Part shown: positions 34,642 through 43,455 of the stretch, in pieces
How the letters are laid out: every line of letters begins with the position of its first letter
Position numbering within the stretch: position 1 is the first letter of the stretch
From: an uncultured Bacteroidales bacterium
Lineage (GTDB): Bacteria > Bacteroidota > Bacteroidia > Bacteroidales > Bacteroidaceae
Length of the DNA: 64,000 bases
Direction: 5' to 3'
Assembly: GCA_937876995.1 (NCBI GenBank)
Contig: CALEFD010000034.1
Location: 1 to 64,000, forward strand
The notes under the pieces: model-generated
What the model was told of the DNA's origin: nothing
What the model saw: the letters and a program-made list of their open reading frames with translations, nothing else
Database searches by the model: none
Position numbers and translations under genes: made by a program

Positions 34642-36693
34642 TTAAATCAACTCAACACTTCTCTTAATGAATGAATTAAGTGCCTCGCCTTTAAGCATAC
34701 CATTCTGAAGAAGCGCTAAATCTATCAATTCATGAACCACTTTATTACCAGTTGCATAATCGGTATAGATAGCTTTTATTGCATCCTCCTTATCGGCAAT
34801 CTGCTTTTCTACATCTGTCAGTTCATTCTTTTCGGCTTCAGGAATATCTTCCTCTTTCTTGCCCTCTTTAGCCTTCTTAAGTACTGCTGCACGCGCCTGT
34901 AAAGCATCCAATTCATCGGACAATGGCTTAACCTTATCATTACAAGCAACGCCTGTTTCATCCATAACTCGCTTTACAAGTTTATGGTCTTGATTGATGA
35001 TAACAGACATCATATCAGGCAGTTCACCATAGAACCCCATACCCGATTGTATTGTTGCCATCTCTTTCATTCTACGCATATATTCGCTGCGAGCAATCAT
35101 TATAGGCAGTGCATTTTCACCCATTGGCTGTACATTTACATTGAAATCAACCTTTTCCAACTTTGGCATCTGGCTGTTAAATACGGTTGTAACCATATTC
35201 TCCAATGAATATTCCAATGCGGCAGCTGCATTATCTTCTTTAACAATAAGCTTATCTATAGAATCGCTGTCAACACGCTGGAAACGTATATTGTTACCAA
35301 GTTTCTGCTCCAACATACCAACTATGGCAACATCCAGATTATTGTCCATCAACAGCACATTGTAACCTTTTGCCACAGCTGTTTCAATATAACCATACTG
35401 TTCATCCTTGTCGTTAGCATACAGATAGATTATATTGCCATTCTTATCGGTCTGATTTGATTCAATAAGTTTCTTATACTCTTCAAATGTAAAATATTTA
35501 CCATCAGTATCTTTAAACAGAGCAATCTTTTCCATTTTACCATAGAAATCTTCCTCAGTAAGCATACCGTAGTTGATAAACAATTTAACATCGTCCCATT
35601 TTTCTTCAAATTCAGTACGATTATTCTTAAAGATAGCTGTCAGTCTGTCAGCCACTTTTTTGGTAATGTAACCGGAGATTTTCTTAACATTCGAATCGCT
35701 CTGGAGATAAGAACGCGATACGTTCAACGGAATATCCGGTGAATCTATAACACCATGCAACAGTGTCATAAAGTCAGGAACTATACCCTCTACAGAATCG
35801 GTTACATAAACCTGATTACAGTACAACTGAATCTTATTCTTCTGTAAATCCAGATTGCTCTTTATCTTAGGGAAATAGAGAATACCGGTAAGATTAAACG
35901 GATAATCTACGTTCAGATGTATCCAGAACAGAGGTTCGTCCGACATAGGATACAATTCTCTGTAGAAATTCTTATAATCTTCGTCTTTCAGTTCCGACGG
36001 AGTCTTTGTCCACAGAGGCTCTACATTGTTTATAATATTATCCTGATCGGTCTCTACATTTTTACCATCTTTCCACTCTTTCTTTTTGCCGCAAGCTATA
36101 GGTACAGGCAAGAAACGACAATATTTCTTAAGCAATCCCTCTATCTTATTTTCATCCAGGAACTCCTTGCAATCGTCATCTATGTACATTATAATATCTG
36201 TACCACGCTGTTCTTTATCAACCTCTTTAATTGTAAATTCAGGTGAACCATCGCAACTCCATTTAATAGCCTGAGAACCATCTTTATAAGATTTGGTAAT
36301 GATTTCCACCTTGCTTGATACCATAAAAGCAGAATAGAAACCCAAACCAAAATGACCTATAATGGTATTTGCATCATCTTTATACTTTTCCAGGAAATCG
36401 TTAGCACCGGAGAAAGCAATCTGATTGATGTACTTATCAATCTCTTCGGCAGTCATACCTATACCATTATCGCTTACTGTGATGGTTTTCTTATCAACCT
36501 TAACACGAACGGTGGCATCGCCAATTTCACCTTTAAATTCACCTTTGGATGCCAAAGTTTTAAGTTTCTGGGTAGCATCAACTGCATTAGATACTATCTC
36601 ACGAAGAAAAATTTCGTGATCACTGTAAAGAAACTTTTTGATAACCGGAAAAATATTTTCGGTTGTTACTCCAATTGTACCTTTCTGTTTCAT
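34642..36693 (-). CDS. htpG: Hsp90-family chaperone HtpG
   Basis: This cytoplasmic ATP-dependent chaperone has 683 residues, somewhat longer than E. coli HtpG (624) as in other Bacteroidota. The N-terminal GHKL ATP site is visible: FLREIVSNAVDATQKL, DNGIGM, and GHFGLGFYSAFMV. The middle-domain Arg motif sits near LNVSRSYLQ. The C-terminal region holds a charged Lys/Glu segment (KKAKEGKKEEDIPEAEKNEL) before the dimerisation part. It lies 16 bp downstream of clpC, so the two stress genes are probably co-transcribed. Confidence 0.97.
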   Translation of the reverse strand: MKQKGTIGVTTENIFPVIKKFLYSDHEIFLREIVSNAVDATQKLKTLASKGEFKGEIGDATVRVKVDKKTITVSDNGIGMTAEEIDKYINQIAFSGANDFLEKYKDDANTIIGHFGLGFYSAFMVSSKVEIITKSYKDGSQAIKWSCDGSPEFTIKEVDKEQRGTDIIMYIDDDCKEFLDENKIEGLLKKYCRFLPVPIACGKKKEWKDGKNVETDQDNIINNVEPLWTKTPSELKDEDYKNFYRELYPMSDEPLFWIHLNVDYPFNLTGILYFPKIKSNLDLQKNKIQLYCNQVYVTDSVEGIVPDFMTLLHGVIDSPDIPLNVSRSYLQSDSNVKKISGYITKKVADRLTAIFKNNRTEFEEKWDDVKLFINYGMLTEEDFYGKMEKIALFKDTDGKYFTFEEYKKLIESNQTDKNGNIIYLYANDKDEQYGYIETAVAKGYNVLLMDNNLDVAIVGMLEQKLGNNIRFQRVDSDSIDKLIVKEDNAAAALEYSLENMVTTVFNSQMPKLEKVDFNVNVQPMGENALPIMIARSEYMRRMKEMATIQSGMGFYGELPDMMSVIINQDHKLVKRVMDETGVACNDKVKPLSDELDALQARAAVLKKAKEGKKEEDIPEAEKNELTDVEKQIADKEDAIKAIYTDYATGNKVVHELIDLALLQNGMLKGEALNSFIKRSVELI

Positions 36694-36709
36694 ATCTCTT
36701 GTATCTTAA

Positions 36710-39241
36710 TTATAATCTGTTTTCAGTTTTTATACACAACTCTTTGTCGCCTTCATTATAAGAGACCACTATTGTATCGCCTATATTACACTCTTCTTCA
36801 ATAACCATTTCTGACAATTTGTCTTCAAGATATGTCTGTATGGCACGTTTCAACGGACGAGCGCCATATTCAGTACTATAACCCTTATCTGCCAGGAACG
36901 AATAAACTTCCGGAGTTATCTGCAACACATAGCCCAAATCTGTTACACGATTCTTCAGCTTATCCACCTCAATGGTAACTATCTGAGCAATAGACTCTTT
37001 ACTTAATTGATGGAAAGTAATTATTTCATCTATTCTGTTAATAAATTCCGGTGCAAAAGATTTGTTAAGAGCCTTTCTTATGAGTTCTTGTGCAAGCTCC
37101 TCTTTACCGGCATCAGAAGAATTAAAACCAATACCTCTACCAAAATCCTTTACCTGACGCGAACCGATATTCGATGTCATTATAATAATGGTATTTCTAA
37201 AATCCACAGTTCTGCCATCACTATCGGTAAGACGGCCTTCATCCATTACCTGCAACAGTATATTGAATACATCTTGATGAGCCTTCTCTATTTCATCCAA
37301 AAGAACAATAGAGTAGGGCTTTCTGCGCACCTTTTCGGTTAACTGACCACCATTTTCATATCCTACATATCCCGGAGGAGCACCCACCAAACGCGACACA
37401 GCAAATTTCTCCATAAATTCGCTCATATCTATTCGTATCAATGCATCGGAACTGCCAAACAGCTGTTCTGCAAGCTCCTTAGCAAGCAGTGTTTTACCTA
37501 CACCGGTAGGACCCAAGAAAAGGAACGTGCCTATTGGTTTGTCAGGATTTTTCAAACCAACTCTACTCCTTCTGATAGCTTTTGTCACCATCTCTACAGC
37601 TTGCTGTTGAGCCACCACCCTGGTATTCAAAATGGTTGCCAGCCCTTTTATACGCATTCCCTCTTCCTGAGCTATTTTTTGTACAGGAATACCGCTAATC
37701 ATAGAAACCACATTGGCAATATTTTCAGCTGTAACTGTTTCACGCTGTTCCTTCAAAGACTCTTCCCAGTTCTTCTTTAACTGTTCAAGTTGTACCTCCA
37801 AATTCTTTTCTGAATCTCTGTATTTGGCAGCAAGCTCAAAATCCTGACGTAATACTGCATCGTTTTTCCCTCTTCTTGTCTCATCTATCAGTCTCTCCTG
37901 ATCTTCAATCTCTTTTGGAACAGACATATTAAACAGATGAGTACGAGCACCGGCTTCGTCCATTACATCAATAGCCTTATCAGGAAAACTACGGTCAGAA
38001 ATATACCTTTCAGAAAGTTTTACACAAGCAATTAAAGCATCGTCAGAATATGTAACATTGTGATGATCTTCGTAATAGCTCTTAATGTTTTGAAGAATCT
38101 GAACAGTCTCTTCGGGCGATGTAGGCTCTACCAACACTTTCTGGAATCTGCGTTCCAAAGCACCATCTTTCTCTATGGTTTTACGATATTCATCAACAGT
38201 GGTAGCACCAATGCACTGGAACTCACCACGCGATAATGCCGGTTTCAACATATTTGCAGCATCCATAGATCCCGGAGCGGAACCTGCTCCAATTATTGTA
38301 TGAACCTCATCTATAAACAGAATAATGTCAGGATTTTTCTTTAACTCCTGCATTATAGAACGAAGACGTTCTTCAAACTGTCCACGATACTTTGTACCGG
38401 CTACCACAGCAGCCATATCCAAAGAAAGCAGACGCTTGCCAAACAGTATTCTGGATACTTTTTTCTCCACAATACGCTGTGCCAATCCCTCAACAATGGC
38501 AGATTTTCCCACACCCGGTTCACCTATCAGGATAGGGTTGTTCTTTTTTCTGCGACTAAGTATCTGCGAAAGCCTCTCTATCTCTTTTTCCCTGCCTATA
38601 ACAGGATCCAGTTTACCATCTTCAGCAGCCTTAGTCAAATCAGAACTGAAAGAATCCAGCACTGGTGTGTTAGAACCCGAACCGGCCCTTACCTTCTTTG
38701 TTTTCTGATACTCCTGTTGTCCCGACGATTCTGAAACTGACATCAATCCGTCATCATCATCATCAACATCATCATCTAATGGGTCATCATCTGCATCAAG
38801 TCCCATATTTATATTGCCACCCAACGATAAATCTTCAACAATTCGTTTATAATCAACCTTATAAGACTGCAGCAATGAAGCAACACTATTAGCGTTTTCT
38901 CTGGCTATTGCCAACAGTAAATGCTCCGGACCAACCTCATCCTGTTTATGAAGTCTTGCCTCCAGCATACTTATTCTGATAATCCTGTTCACCACCGATG
39001 AAAGTTGAATATCATCTATTGTTACATTAGAATTTTCTACGTTCAATTGTTCTAATTGCTGTTTCAACAAACCCAAATCAATCTGCATAGCAGCAAGCAG
39101 TTCCACAGCTTTGTTGTTTCCGTCGCGCAAAATAGCAAGCATAAGGTCTTCCGGCATCACCATTGAGTGATGCAGGCGCTCGGCTTCCTCTTTGCAGAGT
39201 ATCAGAATGGCATTTACTCTTTCAGATAATTTTCTATCCAT
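36710..39241 (-). CDS. clpC: ClpC-type AAA+ unfoldase of the Clp protease
   Basis: It unfolds proteins for ClpP. The 843 residues contain two Clp_N repeats (about 1-150), an acidic Asp-rich linker (about 150-165), AAA-1 with Walker A GEPGVGKSAIVEG and Walker B ILFIDEVHTI, and a UVR/M-domain-like coiled coil (RQDFELAAKYRDSEK). AAA-2 follows with GPTGVGKTLLAKEL and VLLDEIEKAH, then a C-terminal D2-small domain. Presence of a UVR-type motif and short M-domain favours ClpC over ClpB. It is divergent from gyrA and leads into htpG. Confidence 0.94.
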   Translation of the reverse strand: MDRKLSERVNAILILCKEEAERLHHSMVMPEDLMLAILRDGNNKAVELLAAMQIDLGLLKQQLEQLNVENSNVTIDDIQLSSVVNRIIRISMLEARLHKQDEVGPEHLLLAIARENANSVASLLQSYKVDYKRIVEDLSLGGNINMGLDADDDPLDDDVDDDDDGLMSVSESSGQQEYQKTKKVRAGSGSNTPVLDSFSSDLTKAAEDGKLDPVIGREKEIERLSQILSRRKKNNPILIGEPGVGKSAIVEGLAQRIVEKKVSRILFGKRLLSLDMAAVVAGTKYRGQFEERLRSIMQELKKNPDIILFIDEVHTIIGAGSAPGSMDAANMLKPALSRGEFQCIGATTVDEYRKTIEKDGALERRFQKVLVEPTSPEETVQILQNIKSYYEDHHNVTYSDDALIACVKLSERYISDRSFPDKAIDVMDEAGARTHLFNMSVPKEIEDQERLIDETRRGKNDAVLRQDFELAAKYRDSEKNLEVQLEQLKKNWEESLKEQRETVTAENIANVVSMISGIPVQKIAQEEGMRIKGLATILNTRVVAQQQAVEMVTKAIRRSRVGLKNPDKPIGTFLFLGPTGVGKTLLAKELAEQLFGSSDALIRIDMSEFMEKFAVSRLVGAPPGYVGYENGGQLTEKVRRKPYSIVLLDEIEKAHQDVFNILLQVMDEGRLTDSDGRTVDFRNTIIIMTSNIGSRQVKDFGRGIGFNSSDAGKEELAQELIRKALNKSFAPEFINRIDEIITFHQLSKESIAQIVTIEVDKLKNRVTDLGYVLQITPEVYSFLADKGYSTEYGARPLKRAIQTYLEDKLSEMVIEEECNIGDTIVVSYNEGDKELCIKTENRL

Positions 39242-39392
39242 ATCTATTATTTAACCTAAATCAACATAATATCAGCAAAAGTTGTGCCATAACTTTAGAG
39301 TGACATAAAGTCGCTATTAAAAAAACATAAAAACTAGTATATACCTTATTAAAAATACGCGCGCGCGAGTTGGTTATTTGAATAAAAACAAG

Positions 39393-39400
39393 TACCTTTG
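39393..39400 (+). promoter_or_regulatory. -7 promoter element of gyrA
   Basis: TACCTTTG, an exact TAnnTTTG match, 28 bp before the TTG start. A weak TTGG (39370-39373) lies at -33 distance. A short CGCGCGCG run lies at about 39359-39367. Confidence 0.6.
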
Positions 39401-39428
39401 TAGTTACTAAAACAAAACTCTTAAGAAA

Positions 39429-41951
39429 TTGGAACAGGATAGAATTATTAAGGTAAACATTGAAGAGGAGATGAAATCCTCATACATAGATTATTCAATG
39501 TCAGTTATTGTGGCTCGTGCTTTGCCTGATGCAAGAGATGGTCTAAAGCCGGTTCACAGAAGAATACTCTATAGTATGATGCGTGACGGAAACACATCCG
39601 ATAAACCATATCGTAAATCGGCACGTACAGTAGGCGATGTTCTCGGTCACTTTCATCCTCACGGTGATTCATCTGTATATGGTGCATTAGTGCGCTTGGC
39701 TCAGGATTGGATTATGAGATACCCGCTGGTTGACGGACAGGGTAACTTTGGTTCTATTGATGGTGACAGCCCTGCTGCAATGCGTTATACCGAGGTAAGA
39801 CTCAGAAAGATTGGTGAAGATATGATGCAGGACATCTACAAGAATACTGTAGATTTTGTTCCAAACTATGACAACAAAGAAGAAGAACCAACCATTCTGC
39901 CAACCTGTTTACCAAACCTGCTTATCAACGGCTCATCGGGTATTGCTGTAGGTATGGCTACCAATATGCCTCCACACAACATTTCAGAAGTTCTTGATGG
40001 TTGTATGGCTATGGTAGATAATCCTGAAATTACCGTAGAGGAACTGATGCAATATGTAAAGGCACCCGATTTCCCAACAGGTGGTTTCATTTATGGCATG
40101 AGCGGTGTACGCGAAGCTTTTGAAACGGGTAGGGGACGTGTTATTATGCGCGCCAGAACAGAGATAGAATCTGGTCCGCAGCACGACAAGATTGTAGTTA
40201 CAGAGATTCCATACAATGTAAATAAAGCCGAACTCATTAAGTTTATTGCAGATCTTGTATCAGATAAACGTATAGAAGGTATCAGCAATGTAAACGACGA
40301 ATCAGACCGCGAAGGTATGCGTATCGTCATCGACGTAAAGAAAGATGCAAATGCCAACGTTGTTTTGAATAAGCTCTTCAAAATGACTCAATTACAGTCA
40401 TCATTCGGTGTTAATAACATTGCTTTGGTAAAAGGTCGTCCTAAGTGCTTAAACCTGCGCGATTTAATTAAATGTTTCGTTGACCATCGTCACGAAGTTG
40501 TAATTCGCCGCACAAAACACGATCTGGAAGAGGCTAAAAAACGTGCTCACATACTTGAAGGACTTATTATTGCTTCGGACAATATTGACGAAGTAATTAG
40601 AATAATAAAGACTGCAAAATCTCCGGCAGATGCAATCCAGGGCTTGATGGATAGATTCTCACTTGATGAAATCCAGGCAAAGGCTATTGTAGAGATGAGA
40701 CTCCGTCAGCTTACAGCACTTATGCAAGATCAGTTGCATAATGAATACAACGAACTGATGGCAAAGATTGACTACTTACAGAGCATACTTGACGATCCTG
40801 AAAAGTGTAAAGAGGTTATCAAGAATGAACTACAGGTAGTAAAAGACAAATATGGCGATGAGAGAAAGACTGAAATAGTTTTGGCATCGGAAGAGTTCAA
40901 TCCGGAAGACTTCTATGCTGATGAACCTATGATTATAACCATATCTCACCTTGGTTATATTAAACGTACTCCTCTAACAGAATACAGATTGCAGAGTAGG
41001 GGTGGCGTAGGTTCTAAGGGTAGCAGTAAACGCGAAGAAGACTTTATAGAACATATCTTCACAGCATCAATGCACAACTACATACTCTTCTTCACAGAAA
41101 AGGGACGTTGTTATTGGTTGAAGGTATATGATATACCGGAAGGAGCCAAGAGTTCAAAGGGACGCGCTATTCAGAACATTCTGAATATAGAAGCCGACAA
41201 CAGAATTACCGCATCTATCACTATTAAGTCTTTGAATGACAAAGAGTTTACTCAGTCACATAGTTTGATATTCTGTACAGAAAGAGGTACTATCAAAAAG
41301 ACATCATTAGAAGACTATTCAAGACCACGTCAGAACGGTATCAATGCTATCAATTTGGTAGAAGGCGATAGAGTAGTGGCTGTCAGATTAACAAACGGTG
41401 AAAACGAAATTCTGGTAGCAAACAGCAATGGTCGTGCTATCCGATTCAACGAAAGCACAGTACGTAATATGGGTAGAAATGCTACCGGTGTACGTGCTAT
41501 CACTCTGGATGACGATGGTCAAGATCATGTAGTAGGTATGATTGCTATAGAAAATCCAGAAGAAGAGACAGTAATGATTGTTTCTGAATATGGTTACGGA
41601 AAACGTTCAGATGTAGAAGATTACAGAATAACCAACCGTGGCGGTAAGGGTGTTAAGACCATACAGATTACAGAAAAGACAGGTAAACTTATATCAATAC
41701 AATCTGTAACCAACGATAACGATTTGATGATTATCAACAAGAGCGGTATAACATTGCGTCTTGATGTATCTACCATAAGAGTTATGGGACGTGCCACACA
41801 GGGTGTAAGGCTTATCAACTTAGAGAAACGTGGTGACCAGATTGCTTCTATCTGTAAGGTAAACAGCGAAGAACCTGAAGAAGTATCAGAAGTATCGGAA
41901 GTTGAAAATAATGAAAATCAGCAGGTTACAACAGAAAACAGTGAAGCATAA
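39429..41951 (+). CDS. gyrA: DNA gyrase subunit A (TTG start)
   Basis: GyrA breaks and rejoins DNA in the supercoiling reaction. The 840 residues show YIDYSMSVIVARALPDARDGLKPVHRRILYSM, the quinolone-resistance region HPHGDSSVYGALVRLAQDW and catalytic Tyr in AAMRYTEVRL. The C-terminal beta-pinwheel has several 'GRAIRF'-type blades, and the GyrA-box-like QSRGGVGSKGSSKRE is at the expected place. The start is TTG 39429. An in-frame TAA lies at 39408-39410 and the next ATG is codon 15. Known GyrA proteins have a conserved EQDRIIK.NIEEEM beginning, which only the TTG start supplies. The C-terminal tail is acidic. Confidence 0.96.
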   Translation: MEQDRIIKVNIEEEMKSSYIDYSMSVIVARALPDARDGLKPVHRRILYSMMRDGNTSDKPYRKSARTVGDVLGHFHPHGDSSVYGALVRLAQDWIMRYPLVDGQGNFGSIDGDSPAAMRYTEVRLRKIGEDMMQDIYKNTVDFVPNYDNKEEEPTILPTCLPNLLINGSSGIAVGMATNMPPHNISEVLDGCMAMVDNPEITVEELMQYVKAPDFPTGGFIYGMSGVREAFETGRGRVIMRARTEIESGPQHDKIVVTEIPYNVNKAELIKFIADLVSDKRIEGISNVNDESDREGMRIVIDVKKDANANVVLNKLFKMTQLQSSFGVNNIALVKGRPKCLNLRDLIKCFVDHRHEVVIRRTKHDLEEAKKRAHILEGLIIASDNIDEVIRIIKTAKSPADAIQGLMDRFSLDEIQAKAIVEMRLRQLTALMQDQLHNEYNELMAKIDYLQSILDDPEKCKEVIKNELQVVKDKYGDERKTEIVLASEEFNPEDFYADEPMIITISHLGYIKRTPLTEYRLQSRGGVGSKGSSKREEDFIEHIFTASMHNYILFFTEKGRCYWLKVYDIPEGAKSSKGRAIQNILNIEADNRITASITIKSLNDKEFTQSHSLIFCTERGTIKKTSLEDYSRPRQNGINAINLVEGDRVVAVRLTNGENEILVANSNGRAIRFNESTVRNMGRNATGVRAITLDDDGQDHVVGMIAIENPEEETVMIVSEYGYGKRSDVEDYRITNRGGKGVKTIQITEKTGKLISIQSVTNDNDLMIINKSGITLRLDVSTIRVMGRATQGVRLINLEKRGDQIASICKVNSEEPEEVSEVSEVENNENQQVTTENSEA

Positions 41952-41986
41952 AAAGAAAATAATTAATAACTTAAATACAAATTAAG

Positions 41987-43270
41987 ATGAAAAAGATTTT
42001 ATTTATGTTCGTTGCAGCATTAAGCATGATAGCATCTGCTAATGCTCAGACATTATCTCCAAAAGAGATAAAAAAGGCAACAAAAGCAGCTCAGAAAGAG
42101 GTTAGAGCAGCAAAAGATCAGCTTGCAGACAATGGTAACATTAACTCAGCTCGTACCATTATTGACAGATGTATGAAAAATGAATATGTCAAGGATTGGG
42201 CTGAAACATGGAGTGTAGCTGCAGATGTATATTTCAAACTTTATACTGACGCAAACATTAAGTCATATCAGGGTACTCCTTATGATACAATTGGTATGTA
42301 CAACTATATGATTAAATGGTACGATATTGTTTTAACTTGCGATTCACTGCAGCAGATTCCTAACGAAAAGGGCAAGACCAGCACAGCTTGTCGCGACACC
42401 CACGGTTACGAAATGTACAGAAACCACACAAACTTTATCAATGCCGGTATTATGTACTTCAACAATCGTAAGGATTATAAGAATGCATACGAAATGTTTG
42501 ATAAATACTACAAATATGCAGAAACTCCTATATTGAAGTCATATCTTGAACAGGATACAAGTTTTGCAAAATATGCTATTGAATTTGCATATTTCCCAAC
42601 ATTGGCTGCAAACAATATGGGTGATTATCAGAAAGTTTTGAAGTATGTTGATAAAGCAATTGAAGATCCTGAATACGGAGCAGCTTGTCAGAGGATCAAG
42701 GCAGAAGCATACGAAAACATGAAGGATACTGCAAACTGGATTAGCAATCTGATGACAGGTATTGTTAACTATCCAACAGACGAATATTTCTACACCAAAA
42801 TTATTATGTATTATAACGATACAGAAAAATGGGAAGAGTTAGAAAACTTCGTTACCGATATGATTGCTAAAGATCCTAATAAAGCATACAACTATTTCGT
42901 AGTAGGTGTATTGAAACAGCAGCAGAAAGATTATGAAACAGCAGCTAAGAATTATGAGATGGCTGTAGAGAAAGATCCGGAACTTGCTGACGCTTATATT
43001 AACTTAGGTCTTTGCTATATGTTCCTTGCAAATGAATATGTAGATGCAAATTCAAACATCAACTACAGATCTGCTGCATACAAGAAGGTTCTTGAAGTTG
43101 AAAAGGAATATTATCAGAAAGCATTACCAATGTACGAAAAGGTTGAAAAGCTTCTTCCTAACGATGTTGACAAATGGGGTCCACAGCTTTATCAGATTTA
43201 CTACAAGCTCAATATGAGTAAAGAGACAAGCAGAATGGAAACTATTCTTAAAGCAGAAGGTTTACTTTAA
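41987..43270 (+). CDS. secreted tetratricopeptide-repeat protein
   Basis: This 427-residue protein has a signal peptide (MKKILFMFVAALSMIASANA, cleavage before Q). The mature part is helical with TPR units, clearest at the C-terminus: NKAYNYFVVGVLKQQQKDYE, then AAKNYEMAVEKDPELADAYINLGLCY. An earlier unit lies around NAYEMFDKYYKYAE. It is probably periplasmic. It starts 36 bp after gyrA without an obvious promoter; a gyrA-TPR arrangement is one I recall from other Bacteroidales. No enzymatic domain is seen. Confidence 0.85.
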   Translation: MKKILFMFVAALSMIASANAQTLSPKEIKKATKAAQKEVRAAKDQLADNGNINSARTIIDRCMKNEYVKDWAETWSVAADVYFKLYTDANIKSYQGTPYDTIGMYNYMIKWYDIVLTCDSLQQIPNEKGKTSTACRDTHGYEMYRNHTNFINAGIMYFNNRKDYKNAYEMFDKYYKYAETPILKSYLEQDTSFAKYAIEFAYFPTLAANNMGDYQKVLKYVDKAIEDPEYGAACQRIKAEAYENMKDTANWISNLMTGIVNYPTDEYFYTKIIMYYNDTEKWEELENFVTDMIAKDPNKAYNYFVVGVLKQQQKDYETAAKNYEMAVEKDPELADAYINLGLCYMFLANEYVDANSNINYRSAAYKKVLEVEKEYYQKALPMYEKVEKLLPNDVDKWGPQLYQIYYKLNMSKETSRMETILKAEGLL

Positions 43271-43292
43271 TACTAATTAAATATAAACTTAG

Positions 43293-43330
43293 AAACAGCT
43301 CGGTATTTTTCCGGGCTGTTTTTATTTATT
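43293..43330 (+). terminator. intrinsic terminator after the TPR gene
   Basis: AAACAGCTCGG (43293-43303) / CCGGGCTGTTT (43311-43321), 11 bp with one G-T, 7-nt loop, then TTTATTTATTT. Confidence 0.86.
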
Positions 43331-43405
43331 TCTGTACATCTTTTATAGTAGTATTCAAATATTTAAATCTCAGAGACCTGTAAATACCTTATATATATTA
43401 AAAGG

Positions 43406-43429
43406 AGAGGACTCTTTTGGGAGTCCTCT
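43406..43429 (+). other. hairpin in the susD leader
   Basis: A perfect 9-bp stem AGAGGACTC / GAGTCCTCT with a 6-nt loop TTTTGG, 27 bp before the susD ATG and without a T-run. A TTG in the loop (43417) is in frame with susD but is not a plausible start. It could be an mRNA 5' structure or a remnant of a terminator. Confidence 0.5.
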
Positions 43430-43455
43430 ATATCCTATTTAACATAATAGTTATT

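Noticed and set aside
38745..38790. GAT-rich tract in clpC as a possible repeat element
   Set aside because: It encodes the acidic Asp-rich linker between the Clp_N and AAA domains, which explains it.
43417..43455. Longer susD start at a TTG
   Set aside because: The TTG lies in a hairpin loop and would place residues before a clear lipoprotein signal, whose start is at 43456.
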